64,000 nucleotides of DNA. Origin: Lewinellaceae bacterium. GTDB lineage: Bacteria > Bacteroidota > Bacteroidia > Chitinophagales > Saprospiraceae. The stretch is from the NCBI GenBank assembly GCA_020636435.1, contig JACJXX010000001.1, positions 2,125,001 to 2,189,000 of the forward strand, written 5' to 3'. This document shows, one piece after another, positions 36,815-46,274 of this stretch. The notes beneath the pieces were generated by a model that saw only the letters and a list, made by a program, of their open reading frames with translations, was not told the origin of the DNA and did not search any database. Every line of letters begins with the position of its first letter. The first letter of the stretch is position 1. Position numbers and translations under genes: made by a program.

Positions 36815-36927
36815 GGCGACCAGTCTAAGACTGGACAAGTTCGAAGGTCAATTGTTCGGAGTTCAAGGATTCGTGGGCCTCAGCAACCCATTGACTATCA
36901 ATACTGTCCAACGCTAGACGGGTAGCC
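36815..36927. repeat. miniature inverted-repeat element, family 1, copy E
   Basis: The 113-bp element starts GGCGACCAGTCTAAGACTGG and, from the other end, GGCTACCCGTCTAGCGTTGG. It is flanked by exact 8-bp direct repeats CGTTTACA (36807-36814 and 36928-36935). The inside resembles copy A (GTTCGAAGGTCAAT). Confidence 0.8.
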
Positions 36928-36938
36928 CGTTTACACGT

Positions 36939-38987
36939 TTACGCATTTACCCCCATCTCCCCCAACGCTTCCTCCACGGTTTTAACGGGCCGCTGGCAGG
37001 CATATTCTCTGCACACAAAGATATTTGTGTCGCCCCCCGCACCTTTCCCGGCAAGCAAGGGAAATTGCTCGTCGGCGGCGATAGCGGCCATCAGAACCAT
37101 GTTGGGCACGTAGGCGGCGTTGAGCGCCCTGGCCTTGCCTTCCGCATCCTGGCCGACAATGGCCACCTCGTGCAAGGGGTAAATCCGATAGAGCAGGGCC
37201 CGCGCCCAGCGCGCGAAGGAGGAGGGGTAGCGTTCTACCGAACGCTTCACCGCCCGCAGCATGTCAACCGACAACCCTTCGAAGTCGCTGCGCCCCAGCA
37301 AAATGCCCAGCCGGCGCAGGTTGTGAACCATGGTGGAATTGCCTGATGGCATAGCTGAATCATAAAGGTCTTTGCGGCGCAGGATAATGTCCTGCTGTTG
37401 TGCCCCCGTAAAATAAAACAATTTACTGTCCGGATCAAGGAAGTGCTCAATGAGGTAGTCGGTATATAATTCTGCCTGCTGCAATAAGGAAGTATCGAAG
37501 CTGATGCTGTACAGTTCGACCAGGGCCTCGATCAGCAAGGCGTAGTCTTCGAGGAAAGCATGGTATTGAGCCTTTCCTTCTTTATAAGTGTGGTACAGGG
37601 CAGGCCCCTCTCCTACCCTGAACTTTTCAATCAGAAAATCGACATTGCGTTCCGCTGTTTTCCGGTAGGCCGGTTCCCCCAAAGCGGCATAAGCTTTGCA
37701 GTAGGCGGTGGCCATCAGGGCATTCCAGCTGAGCAAGGACTTGTCGTCCAGGCCGGGGCGGATGCGCCTGGCGCGTTGGGCAAAAAGACGGGCTTCGGCT
37801 TCGCTCAGCTTTCGAACGCCGGCTTCGTTCAGCCCCCGTTCTTTGGCAAAGTCCGCAAGGCTCTGGTGTCGGTTCAGGATGTTGGCCCCTTCCCAGTTGC
37901 CGCCTTCGCTGACGCCGTAGAAGGCATTAAACAGCGGGGCATCTTCTCCCAGTATTTCATCAATCTCCTGTTTGGCCCAGACGTAAAATTTGCCCTCCAC
38001 GCCTTCCGAATCGGCATCCAGAGCGGAGTAAAAACCGCCTTCCCCGCTCGTCATCTCCCGCTCGATGAAGCCTAGCGTTTCTTCTATTGTTTCTTTGTAT
38101 AGAGGATCGGGCCTGAGGCGGTAGGCATCAGCGATCAGGCCCACGAGCAAAGCGTTGTCGTAGAGCATCTTCTCGAAGTGGGGCACCAGCCAGTCGCGCG
38201 TAGTGGAATAACGGGCAAAGCCGCCGCCCAGCTGGTCGTAAATGCCGCCCATGATCATTTTTTTCAGGGAAAATCCTACGTGGGCCAGGGCTTCGGGCTC
38301 GCCGGTGAGGAAATGATAGTCCAGCAGAAAACGCAGCGGCATGGCGCCCGGAAATTTAGGGGCCCCGCCGAAACCGCCGTGCTGAACATCAAAGTTTTGT
38401 TTTAGGGCAGTGAAGATGTTGGTGGCCACCTCGGGCGCGAACAACTGCTCTGCCGGTATTTGCAGCGCATCTGTTTTCAGAAAAACGCTATCCGACTTGC
38501 TGATCGCGTCGGTCAGCTGATTGGCCTGATCCTCCACATCCTGGCGCTTGTCCTGAAAAGTCTCGGAGATGTATTGCAGCAATTGAGGCCAGGAAGGCCG
38601 GTTGTGAGCCGGCCGGGGCGGATAGTAGGTGCCGGCGAAGAAGGGGCGCCCGTCGGGCGTCAGGAAACAATTGAGGGGCCAGCCGCCGCTGCCGCTGATG
38701 GCCTGGCAGGCCTCCATGTAGATTTGGTCGACGTCGGGGCGTTCCTCCCGGTCTACCTTGATGTTGATGAAACGCTCGTTCATGAGGGCCGCTACCTGCT
38801 CGTCCTCGAAACTCTCCCGCTCCATCACGTGGCACCAGTGGCAGGTGCTGTAGCCGATGCTCACCAGGATGGGCTTGTCCTCCGCTTTGGCGCGCTCGAA
38901 AGCCTCGGGCTTCCAGGCGTACCAGTCGACCGGGTTGTGGGCGTGTTGCAGGAGATAGGGGCTGGTTTCGTGTTGGAGTCGGTTCAT
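36939..38987 (-). CDS. YyaL/DUF255-type thioredoxin-fold protein
   Basis: I chose the ATG giving MNRLQHETSPYLLQHAHNPV, the canonical start of this family; the ORF extends 30 codons further up into repetitive sequence. The N-terminal thioredoxin-like domain has STCHWCHVMERESFED (a CxxC pair at about residues 51-54) and VDREERPDVDQIYM. A large (alpha/alpha)6 barrel-like domain follows, with GGIYDQLGGGFARYSTTRDW and PHFEKMLYDNALL, and the end is FVCREYACQRPV. It is 682 residues, the usual family length. Function is uncertain, possibly in redox or carbohydrate metabolism. Confidence 0.93.
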   Translation of the reverse strand: MNRLQHETSPYLLQHAHNPVDWYAWKPEAFERAKAEDKPILVSIGYSTCHWCHVMERESFEDEQVAALMNERFINIKVDREERPDVDQIYMEACQAISGSGGWPLNCFLTPDGRPFFAGTYYPPRPAHNRPSWPQLLQYISETFQDKRQDVEDQANQLTDAISKSDSVFLKTDALQIPAEQLFAPEVATNIFTALKQNFDVQHGGFGGAPKFPGAMPLRFLLDYHFLTGEPEALAHVGFSLKKMIMGGIYDQLGGGFARYSTTRDWLVPHFEKMLYDNALLVGLIADAYRLRPDPLYKETIEETLGFIEREMTSGEGGFYSALDADSEGVEGKFYVWAKQEIDEILGEDAPLFNAFYGVSEGGNWEGANILNRHQSLADFAKERGLNEAGVRKLSEAEARLFAQRARRIRPGLDDKSLLSWNALMATAYCKAYAALGEPAYRKTAERNVDFLIEKFRVGEGPALYHTYKEGKAQYHAFLEDYALLIEALVELYSISFDTSLLQQAELYTDYLIEHFLDPDSKLFYFTGAQQQDIILRRKDLYDSAMPSGNSTMVHNLRRLGILLGRSDFEGLSVDMLRAVKRSVERYPSSFARWARALLYRIYPLHEVAIVGQDAEGKARALNAAYVPNMVLMAAIAADEQFPLLAGKGAGGDTNIFVCREYACQRPVKTVEEALGEMGVNA

Positions 38988-39366
38988 CAATGGGTGGTTG
39001 TTTGTAGTTCCTGGTTTGTTGCTTGTTGGCGGTTGTTTGACAAATAACGAACAACCTTCAACAGACAACTCTACCAAGGATAACCTGCGGGGAAGGGGTA
39101 CTGTTCAAAAAATCAATAAACATCGAAACAAGTTTGTTCCATGAATAGATTGACTGAGCAATTTTTTTTGAAAAAAAACTTGACTTTCTTTGCATAAGCA
39201 GTTAACTTGAGACTCGTAAAAAGCAGCTAATAAAGATCAGCTGCATCCAATTCAGGCATTATTTTTTGAGTGAGGTTTTTCATTTTTAGTTTCAATTCTA
39301 TTCTTGCATCCACCTCACTCGGTTCATTAAATTTTCAATATATCATTAAAATTTTCCAAACCCACC
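38988..39366. other. intergenic region, nothing identified
   Basis: It is AT-rich with oligo-A and oligo-T runs near 39150-39190 and a GTTGTTTG-rich piece near 38995-39040. I see no gene or RNA signature. Confidence 0.4.
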
Positions 39367-39406
39367 TTGCCGGGCGTTGAGACCACTCCGCCCGGCAACC
39401 TTTTTT
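39367..39406. terminator. terminator hairpin
   Basis: The 10-bp stem TTGCCGGGCG / CGCCCGGCAA has a 12-base loop, followed on the plus strand by CC and six T residues. It stands just beyond the stop of the minus-strand oxidoreductase gene, so it probably works from both sides. Confidence 0.75.
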
Positions 39407-39414
39407 ATATGGGC

Positions 39415-40383
39415 TTATTTGGAAATAGCCCCCAACCTGATGACCACATTTCCCTTTTTGTGCCCTTTTTCGACATACCGGTGCGCTTCGGCAATTTGTT
39501 CCAGCGGATAGGTTCTGTCTATAACCGGGTTTATCTTTCCTGCCTCGATAAGCTCTTTGAAGAAAACCACGTCATCGGCCGTTTCGCTCATCACGCCGGA
39601 TACTACTTTTCTGCTGCTGGTGAGGGAAGTCCATACCCCCTTAATCATCTGAGCAGGGCCGGCGGCGGCTAAAAGCAGGTATCCCTCTTTCTTTAGCGAC
39701 CTGATACAATCCGAAAACGAACTCTTGCCTACCGTATCAAAGATCACATCGTAGGTTTCCCCGCTTTGGGCAAAGTCCTCTTTCGTATAATCGATGGTTT
39801 TATCGGCGCCCAGCGACTTCACCATTTCCACATTCGCGGCGCTGCAAACTGCGGTTACTTCCGCCCCGAAGTACTTGGCCAACTGCACAGCGGCAGTGCC
39901 TACCGCTCCGGAAGCTCCGTAGATGAGCGCTTTCTGCCCGGGCCGGATATTTGCTTTTCTCAAAAAGTACAATGCGGTATTGCCCCCGAAAGGGATGGCT
40001 GCGGCTTCCTCATAAGTCATATTGGCGGGTTTCAGGGCCAGCACCCCGTCTTCCGGCAGGCATACGTACTCGGCATACGCGCCAAAATGCATGCCCGTAG
40101 TCCCGAAAACGGCATCTCCTTCTTTAAATCGTTGTACATTTTTGCCCACCGACTCAATTTCTCCGGCCACGACAAACCCCAGTATGGTTTTCCCGGGCCT
40201 CAGCAGGCCAAAAAACAACCGTACTGCAAAGGGGTCGGCTTTGCGCAGGTGCCAGTCTCCGGAAGTTACGGAGGTCGCATGGATTCTTATCCGCACTTCG
40301 TTGTCTTTGGGGGCAGGTTTTTCTACCTCTTGGAGCTGAAGGACTTCCGGTGGACCGTACTGATTGATTACAATGGCTTTCAT
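39415..40383 (-). CDS. NAD(P)-dependent MDR-family alcohol dehydrogenase / quinone oxidoreductase
   Basis: I chose the ATG giving MKAIVINQYGPPEVLQLQEV, the usual start. This 322-residue MDR protein has a GroES-like domain (RIHATSVTSGDWHLRKADPF) and a Rossmann domain with ALIYGASGAVGTAAVQLAKY (the GxGxxG-type nucleotide loop), then GADKTIDYTKEDFAQ. It lacks the Cys/His set for zinc. It most likely reduces quinones or enones with NADPH; the substrate is unknown. The gene appears to stand alone. A family 2 miniature element lies 60 bases upstream. Confidence 0.92.
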   Translation of the reverse strand: MKAIVINQYGPPEVLQLQEVEKPAPKDNEVRIRIHATSVTSGDWHLRKADPFAVRLFFGLLRPGKTILGFVVAGEIESVGKNVQRFKEGDAVFGTTGMHFGAYAEYVCLPEDGVLALKPANMTYEEAAAIPFGGNTALYFLRKANIRPGQKALIYGASGAVGTAAVQLAKYFGAEVTAVCSAANVEMVKSLGADKTIDYTKEDFAQSGETYDVIFDTVGKSSFSDCIRSLKKEGYLLLAAAGPAQMIKGVWTSLTSSRKVVSGVMSETADDVVFFKELIEAGKINPVIDRTYPLEQIAEAHRYVEKGHKKGNVVIRLGAISK

Positions 40384-40445
40384 AAGGATAATATCTGATT
40401 TATGATGGTGAATCATTCAATGTCATTAAGTTAAGGGCTAAAGCT

Positions 40446-40613
40446 GTAACTTCTCAATAAATGGGAATGAAACCTGTCGTCCCTACCACATGGTGGCCCC
40501 TTTGGGGCAGGACTCCAACAACGCTAAACCCCATTTCCAGGGCCTCGCGACCCTGGCAACGGCCTTTCGTCCTTACAGGACTGGCCGCAAAACGAGATTT
40601 ATTGAGAAGCTAC
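40446..40613. repeat. miniature inverted-repeat element, family 2, copy 1
   Basis: The 168-bp element starts GTAACTTCTCAATAAAT and ends ATTTATTGAGAAGCTAC, near-perfect terminal repeats of 17 bp. Exact 8-bp direct repeats CTAAAGCT flank it (40438-40445 and 40614-40621). Ends beginning GTA and 8-bp duplications recall IS66 elements. A second copy lies at 47616. Confidence 0.85.
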
Positions 40614-40928
40614 CTAAAGCTCGCCTGTTGGTTTGAGCGGCTTCCCGGAGTCGAAAGGCGAGCTTCGGCGCGCCGAGACAGTCGCCTTATGGCACATACA
40701 ATTGACCGAGAGCAACGGCATGCCCAGGTCGCGCACTTTCTTCAGCACGCCATGCAACGAGGCCTGGTCGGCCACCGGGCCGGTCAAAAGGGTATCGCCG
40801 TTGTCTTCCAGCGCAATATCCAGGCCTCCCAGCCACTCTTTCCATTGAGGGCCCAGATGGCCCCGGAGCCTGATTTGGTAAACCATGGGATGGGTAAAGC
40901 CGGTTTCCGGGTTGAGTGTATTTGACAT
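40614..40928 (-). CDS. small conserved protein, unknown
   Basis: I chose the ATG giving MSNTLNPETGFTHPMVYQIR, with an alternative eight codons upstream. The 104-residue protein has a core QIRLRGHLGPQWKEWLGGLD followed by IALEDNGDTLLTGPVADQAS and LHGVLKKVRDLGMPLLSVN. It looks like a small alpha/beta protein seen in several phyla near transport or regulatory genes. The stop codon lies inside the 8-bp duplication made by the neighbouring miniature element, so the insertion left the reading frame intact but touches the gene end. Confidence 0.65.
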   Translation of the reverse strand: MSNTLNPETGFTHPMVYQIRLRGHLGPQWKEWLGGLDIALEDNGDTLLTGPVADQASLHGVLKKVRDLGMPLLSVNCMCHKATVSARRSSPFDSGKPLKPTGEL

Positions 40929-41007
40929 AATGTGGTACTTTTTATGCTGCAAATTTACCGGCCAAACGGTATTGCTGTAAACCTACTAAAGTACTGTTTT
41001 GAGGGAT

Positions 41008-41079
41008 TGGGAAGTGGGAAGTGGGAAGTGGGAAGTGCGAAGTGGGAAGTGGGAAGTGGGAAGTGGGAAGTGCGAAGTG
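41008..41079. repeat. tandem repeat of a 7-base unit
   Basis: About ten copies of TGGGAAG or TGCGAAG stand in a row. The array lies in a short intergenic gap and may vary in copy number. Confidence 0.9.
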
Positions 41080-41148
41080 AGCCCCGGGTAGATGCCAAGG
41101 GTCCGTTTTCCGCCTTCCGCCTTCCCATTTCCGCCTTCGACATCGCCC

Positions 41149-44100
41149 CTACAACAACCCCAACTCCCGCGCCCGCGCCACCGCCTCCGTTCGCCGCTGC
41201 ACCTCCAGTTTGCCGAAGATGTTCCGGTTGTGCCCTTTCACGGTGCTCAGGGCCAGGAAGAGCCGCTCGCTGATCTCCCGGTTCGAGAGGCCCCGGGCGA
41301 TGAGTTGCAGGATTTCCAGCTCGCGCTCGCTCAACGGCTCGACAAGGGGCTGGGCGGAAGGATTCCGGGGCCGAGATAAATAAGGCTGCTCCTTGGCTTC
41401 ACGGCCTTCCACTCCCAATGCCGACAGCAACCGGCCGGCATAACCCGGCAGTATGCCCTGAGCGGCGGCTTCAGTCAATAGCCGGGCCATCGGCGGGCCT
41501 TCGTCCGCAAAAATGCGGACGTAACCCTCGGGTTCGGCCAGGGCCAGGGCGCGCTGCAGGGGCTCGAGCGCCAAAGGGAAGTTGCCCTGCGCCTCGTGAG
41601 CGAGGGCCTGCAGCGCCAGTATTTCGATCCCAACCCCCATTCTTCCGCCTTCTTCCGCCGCTTTCAGGAGGCGATCCAGGAGTTCTGCCGCTTCTCGAAT
41701 GAAGTGATCCGCCCGATTGGTTTTATACTGGGCAATGCGTATTCTCGCCAGCGTGATGTGCTCGAACTCGCGCAGATAGCTGAGTTCATCCTCAACAGAC
41801 AGGCCCCGCTCCCGCGCCCAGTCCAGCGCCTCGGCCAACCGGCCCTGCCGGGCCCACAACCGCGCTTTCAGCGCCGCTATGGGACGAGCATCCGGGACGG
41901 GGCTCCGGTAATACAGCCGTTCCGCTTCGTCGAGCAGGCCGAGCGCGGCTACCAGGCCACCCCGGGCTTCCGCTACCCGGGCCTTGACCAGGCGCAGGCG
42001 ATAAGGCCAATCGGGCAACGCCAGCTGCTCGCCCAATGCCTCGCTTTTCAACAGGTGTTGAATGGCCGCATCCAAATCTCCCCGCTCCAGATGAAGGCCG
42101 CCCAATCCCAGATACAGGTCCGCCGTTCCCAGCAGGGCGGGCTCGCCCTGCTCCGCCACAAGCTGTAAAGACCGCTGATAAGTGCTTACCGCTTCGCGGA
42201 GGCGGCCCTGGGCGATGCAGATATCAGCCAGGCCATAGGTGCCGCTGAGCGCGAAAAGAAGGTTGCCGGCCATCCGGAAATTTGCCATCGCGTCGGCAAT
42301 GTCCCGGTGGGCGGCCGCTAAATCGCCACTCGCCCAATGGGCAAGCCCCAGGAGGGCGGCAGCCGGCCCCCGCCGAAGGTGGTCTTCCTCCGGTAAAAAG
42401 CCGAGCGCCTGCCGGGCATGCTTTACGGCGCCGGGCAGGTCTCCAAGGGCCTGTGCATGGTAAGCGCGGGCGGTAGCTATCGACGAAGGCAGAAACCGAA
42501 ACTGCTCTTCGTCCACCACAACCATCCCGGCCGTTGAGGCGCCTCCCGGTTCTCGTTTGTTCATCCCGCTGCCCAGCAACCGCTCGGCCTCCCTCAGCCG
42601 GGCCTCGCCGGCCTCCAGCTTGCCGGCACTCAGCAGCGCCCAGGCAATCCCAACTAAAAGTACCGGCCGGTTACGGACCAGTTCCTCCGGCAGGCCCTTG
42701 GCCCAGTTCAGCCAGGTGGCAGTCTGAAAATGCTCATCCATCGCCGGCCAGGCCCGCTCGATGATGCCCGCCGCCCGCTCGAAGTCCCTGCCGGCCAACG
42801 CATGGCGGATGGCATCAGCCGGCGATCCGTGGCGCTCGAACCACCCGCTCGCCCGCTGATGCAGGATCGGCAACTGATCTGGTAGTTCCTCCATCGAACG
42901 CGCCCGGAGCACATCGGCGAAAAGGTGGTGATAGCGGTACCACCGGCGCTGGCCGTCCAGCGGCACCACGAACAGGTTGCCCCGCTCCAGAGTATCCAGG
43001 ATGCCCTTGCTGCCTTCCTGGTTCGTGACGGCATCGCACAATGGGCCGCACAGCTTATTCAGAATGGAGGTTTGCAGCAAAAAACTTCGGACGCCTTCAG
43101 GCTGCTGTTGCAGTACCTCTTCCGCCAGATAGTCGAGTACAAAACGGTGGCTGCCGGCGAACGCCTCGATGAAGCCGGCGGTGTCCGCCCGCCCCTGCAG
43201 GGAGAGCGCCGCCATCTGCAGGCCGGCAATCCAGCCTTCGGTGCGGGTTTCCAGTGCGGCTACGTCTGCCTCCGAAAGGTTCAGCCCCATCGCCTGGTTG
43301 AGGAAACCGGCCGCTTCAGAGGGCGTAAAACGCAAATCAGCGGCACGCAGTTCAGCCAATTGGCCCCGGACGCGCAACCGCGCCAGGGGCAGGTTGGGAT
43401 CCTCACGGGTGGTGATGGCCAGGTGCATCTGTGGCGGCAGGTGGCCGAGCAGAAAGGCAAGCGCATCGTCAACCGCTTTGGAATCAACCAGGTGGTAGTC
43501 GTCCAGGACGAGGACGAAATGGCCGGGTATGGCCGCAATCTCGTTGAGCAGTGCGGTCAGGATCGACTCGGTGGGCGGCGGTTGAGGAGATTGCAGCATG
43601 CCCAGCACGCCGTCGCCGAAATCCTCCGCAATCGCCTTTAAGGCAGCAACCAGGTAGGCCAGAAAGCGCATGGGTTCGCTGTCGCCTTCTTCCAGCGACA
43701 GCCAGGCCACCGGCCACTTGCTGCCGGCGGCCCACTCGCTGGCCAGCGTGGTTTTGCCAAAGCCTGCCGGGGCCGAAATGAGGGCTAGTTTGCCGTGCAG
43801 GCCCGCGTTCAGGCGCTCGGCCAGGCGGGGGCGCCGGACCGCGTTGGGGCGGGGCGGAGGGATGAAAAGTTTAGTAGCTAATATTGGCATGCCACCCTCC
43901 GGAAACCCGGACGAATCTGGTTTTTCCGGAGCAGGCGCAGGGCTGCCTTCCGTCTTCCCGGTTATGTCTTCCGGATTGGGAACGACCAGCCCTTCGTTGG
44001 AAATGGCGTAAACTTCAATGGGTTTTTCAATATTCTTCAGCTTAAAAGCCTTCAGCCGGGTAGCCTTGATGGATTCCTGGTTTTTGATCTCGTCGTACAC

Positions 44101-44487
44101 TTTTTCGGAGATGAAAACACTGCCCGGAACGGCCAGGGACTCGATGCGGGAAGCCACATTTACGCTGTCCCCGATGATGTCTTCTTCGCTGAAAGCGATG
44201 TCGCCCGTGTGAATGCCGATTCGCACCGGTATGGCGGGATTTTCCTGGAAACCAAGCTGCATTTCTATCGCGCACTGCACCGCATCGATGGCGCTGTCAA
44301 AAATGCTTAAGGTGCCGTCGCCATAATACTGCAGCACCTTGCCTTTGTGCTTTTCGGTAGTGGAATTGAAAATGCGCCGGTGTTTGTCCCGGGCCTGGAT
44401 GGCCTGCTGCTCATTCTGCTGCATGAGGGCCGTATACCCCTGGATATCAGTGAACATGATGGCGGCTAACTGGCGGGATCGTGACAT
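41149..44487 (-). CDS. cyclase-STAND ATPase-TPR-LuxR fusion regulator
   Basis: I chose the ATG giving MSRSRQLAAIMFTDIQGYTA, where the cyclase domain begins; the frame stays open up to 44742 and the longer form cannot be excluded. Domains in order: class III cyclase (MFTDIQGYT, YYGDGTLSIF, GDSVNVASRIESL; first 180 residues), a MalT-like STAND ATPase with ISAPAGFGKTTLASEWA (Walker A) and LVLDDYHLVD (Walker B), a long TPR-type helical repeat region, and a C-terminal LuxR HTH (LSERELEILQLIARGLSNRE). Such MalT-type regulators switch on transcription when a ligand triggers ATP-driven assembly. Fusion with a cyclase suggests a second signal. The GC-rich style recalls actinobacterial or Chloroflexota relatives, a hint of transfer. 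Confidence 0.9.
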   Translation of the reverse strand: MSRSRQLAAIMFTDIQGYTALMQQNEQQAIQARDKHRRIFNSTTEKHKGKVLQYYGDGTLSIFDSAIDAVQCAIEMQLGFQENPAIPVRIGIHTGDIAFSEEDIIGDSVNVASRIESLAVPGSVFISEKVYDEIKNQESIKATRLKAFKLKNIEKPIEVYAISNEGLVVPNPEDITGKTEGSPAPAPEKPDSSGFPEGGMPILATKLFIPPPRPNAVRRPRLAERLNAGLHGKLALISAPAGFGKTTLASEWAAGSKWPVAWLSLEEGDSEPMRFLAYLVAALKAIAEDFGDGVLGMLQSPQPPPTESILTALLNEIAAIPGHFVLVLDDYHLVDSKAVDDALAFLLGHLPPQMHLAITTREDPNLPLARLRVRGQLAELRAADLRFTPSEAAGFLNQAMGLNLSEADVAALETRTEGWIAGLQMAALSLQGRADTAGFIEAFAGSHRFVLDYLAEEVLQQQPEGVRSFLLQTSILNKLCGPLCDAVTNQEGSKGILDTLERGNLFVVPLDGQRRWYRYHHLFADVLRARSMEELPDQLPILHQRASGWFERHGSPADAIRHALAGRDFERAAGIIERAWPAMDEHFQTATWLNWAKGLPEELVRNRPVLLVGIAWALLSAGKLEAGEARLREAERLLGSGMNKREPGGASTAGMVVVDEEQFRFLPSSIATARAYHAQALGDLPGAVKHARQALGFLPEEDHLRRGPAAALLGLAHWASGDLAAAHRDIADAMANFRMAGNLLFALSGTYGLADICIAQGRLREAVSTYQRSLQLVAEQGEPALLGTADLYLGLGGLHLERGDLDAAIQHLLKSEALGEQLALPDWPYRLRLVKARVAEARGGLVAALGLLDEAERLYYRSPVPDARPIAALKARLWARQGRLAEALDWARERGLSVEDELSYLREFEHITLARIRIAQYKTNRADHFIREAAELLDRLLKAAEEGGRMGVGIEILALQALAHEAQGNFPLALEPLQRALALAEPEGYVRIFADEGPPMARLLTEAAAQGILPGYAGRLLSALGVEGREAKEQPYLSRPRNPSAQPLVEPLSERELEILQLIARGLSNREISERLFLALSTVKGHNRNIFGKLEVQRRTEAVARARELGLL

Positions 44488-44906
44488 GAGGGCAAGATAG
44501 GAAAAATTTTGACTGGCCGCCAACGTTCCGATGATGTATAGCTTGCTGGAATTGGCGGCAATAACCGGCATGGCCTTGCGGAGCAGCAGGCCGGCGGCAG
44601 TGTTGATGCCGCGGTTCCAGTCGAAGCCCTCCTCGTCCAGGAAGGCTTTGATCTTGCCGGCCTGTTCCAAATCCCCTTTCCGAGCGGAAACATGAGTCAT
44701 CCCGAATTTAAGAAATGGAACACGCCCGCCTGCCAGCCCCAAGGGGTCCCTGATCGGGGCGAGCTGGCGAGCAGGGATTCAACAGGTTCTTGCGGGTTGC
44801 CGTTAGCATTAGCCAATCCGTGTAAATCCGCTCCATCCGCGTCATCCGTGTTCTATCCTAACGGATGTCCAAAATGTAGGATGTTCATGTTTCCGTTCAA
44901 AAACAT

Positions 44907-46112
44907 CTATCCCTCGCTGGTCATGATCAGCATCGGTTTCATTTCGAAGCTGTGGTAGAAGGGGCGCATCCGTTCCGTATTGTAGAACTTTGGCACATCC
45001 ACCACCTTTTTAGTGCTGGTCACTACGCTGATGGGCACGTCGTCGTAGCGGCCGTTTTTGAGGATGACCAGGCGGCCGTCGATACCGTCGAGGATGAGGT
45101 CGAGCGCCAGGTTGCCGTAGGCCATGGGCACGATGGAGTCGATGGCGTCGGGGTCGCCGCAACGGACGAGGTAGCCCAGTTTCTGGTTGATGACGTTGAG
45201 CGCTTTGCCGTTGTTGTATTTCGGGCTAAGCTCCTTGATCTTCGCCGATACCATGTCGCCGATGCCGCCCAGCTTGGCGTGGCCGTAGGCGTCCTTTTCC
45301 GCTCCTTCGAACACCATATCTCCTCCTTTGAAGGTGGCGCCTTCCGAGATGAGCACGATGGCGTACTTGCTGGGGTTCTCACTGCGGTCTTCCACCATCA
45401 GTTCGGTCAGCAAATCCACGTCGAAGGGGTGTTCGGGGATGACGCATCGGTTGGCCGCGCCGGCCATGGTGGGCAGCATGGCGGTGAAGCCGGCGTATCG
45501 GCCGAAGACCTCCAGCACCATGATGCGCTCGTGGGAGCCGGCGGCGGTCCGCAGGTTGTTGGCCATGGAAATGGTGCGGGTGACGCAGGTGCTGAAGCCG
45601 ATGCAGTAGTCGGTGCCCGGCACGTCGTTGTCCATGGTTTTGGGAATGGCCACCACCTTAATGCCTTTCTGGTAGAGGTGCACCCCGTAGCTCAGGGTGT
45701 CGTCGCCCCCGATGGGGATGAGGTAGTCGATGTTGAGCCACTCCAGGTTTTTGAGCACTTCGGGGGTGAGGTCGTTCATTGGCTCGCTGTAGGTGTCCTG
45801 CAGGTGTTCGGGCACCTGGCTTTTGGCCACGTGGCTGGGGCGGGTGCGGGAGGTGTGGAGGAAGGTGCCGCCCGTCCTGCCGGCGCGGTTGACCGCGTCT
45901 TTGGTCAGGTACTGAAAGTTGTTGCTGTTGTCGTACTTTTTGTCGCGCACGATGTCGACCATGCCGCCCCAGCCCCGGCGGATGCCAACCACGTCATATC
46001 CTTCTCTCAATGCCCGGATGGTGACGGCGCGGATGGCGGGGTTCAGGCCAGGCACGTCGCCGCCGCCGGTAAGGATGCCAATGACGCCTTTTTTTTCCTT
46101 GATGTTTGCCAT
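44907..46112 (-). CDS. 6-phosphofructokinase, predicted PPi-dependent
   Basis: This 401-residue PFK begins GVIGILTGGGDVPGLNPAIR and has IPIGGDDTLSYG and IPKTMDNDVPGTDYCIGFST. At the two positions that set the phosphate donor it has Asp (GGDD rather than GGDG) and Lys (PKTMDND rather than PGTxDND). Both are the signature of pyrophosphate-dependent enzymes; this is a prediction from known residue rules. It phosphorylates fructose-6-phosphate in glycolysis, reversibly if PPi-dependent. It is divergent from the aldolase gene, an obvious metabolic pairing, with 162 bases between the starts. Confidence 0.93.
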   Translation of the reverse strand: MANIKEKKGVIGILTGGGDVPGLNPAIRAVTIRALREGYDVVGIRRGWGGMVDIVRDKKYDNSNNFQYLTKDAVNRAGRTGGTFLHTSRTRPSHVAKSQVPEHLQDTYSEPMNDLTPEVLKNLEWLNIDYLIPIGGDDTLSYGVHLYQKGIKVVAIPKTMDNDVPGTDYCIGFSTCVTRTISMANNLRTAAGSHERIMVLEVFGRYAGFTAMLPTMAGAANRCVIPEHPFDVDLLTELMVEDRSENPSKYAIVLISEGATFKGGDMVFEGAEKDAYGHAKLGGIGDMVSAKIKELSPKYNNGKALNVINQKLGYLVRCGDPDAIDSIVPMAYGNLALDLILDGIDGRLVILKNGRYDDVPISVVTSTKKVVDVPKFYNTERMRPFYHSFEMKPMLIMTSEG

Positions 46113-46274
46113 TCTATTTATGGGTTAAATGATTAAACGAAAGGCTTAAAGTAAAGAACAAAGTGTCCGAAACACAATAACAAAAAACCATGCCTCAGCA
46201 TGATAAATATCATCCTTATCCTACAGAGAATTCCTTAAATTTAGCCTTTCTATCAAATCAAAATTCTTCATCAG

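Noticed and set aside
44488..44742. N-terminal 85 codons of the long STAND regulator ORF as certain coding sequence
   Set aside because: The part before the cyclase domain does not resemble relatives known to me and the first codons look like intergenic repeat; kept only as an alternative start.
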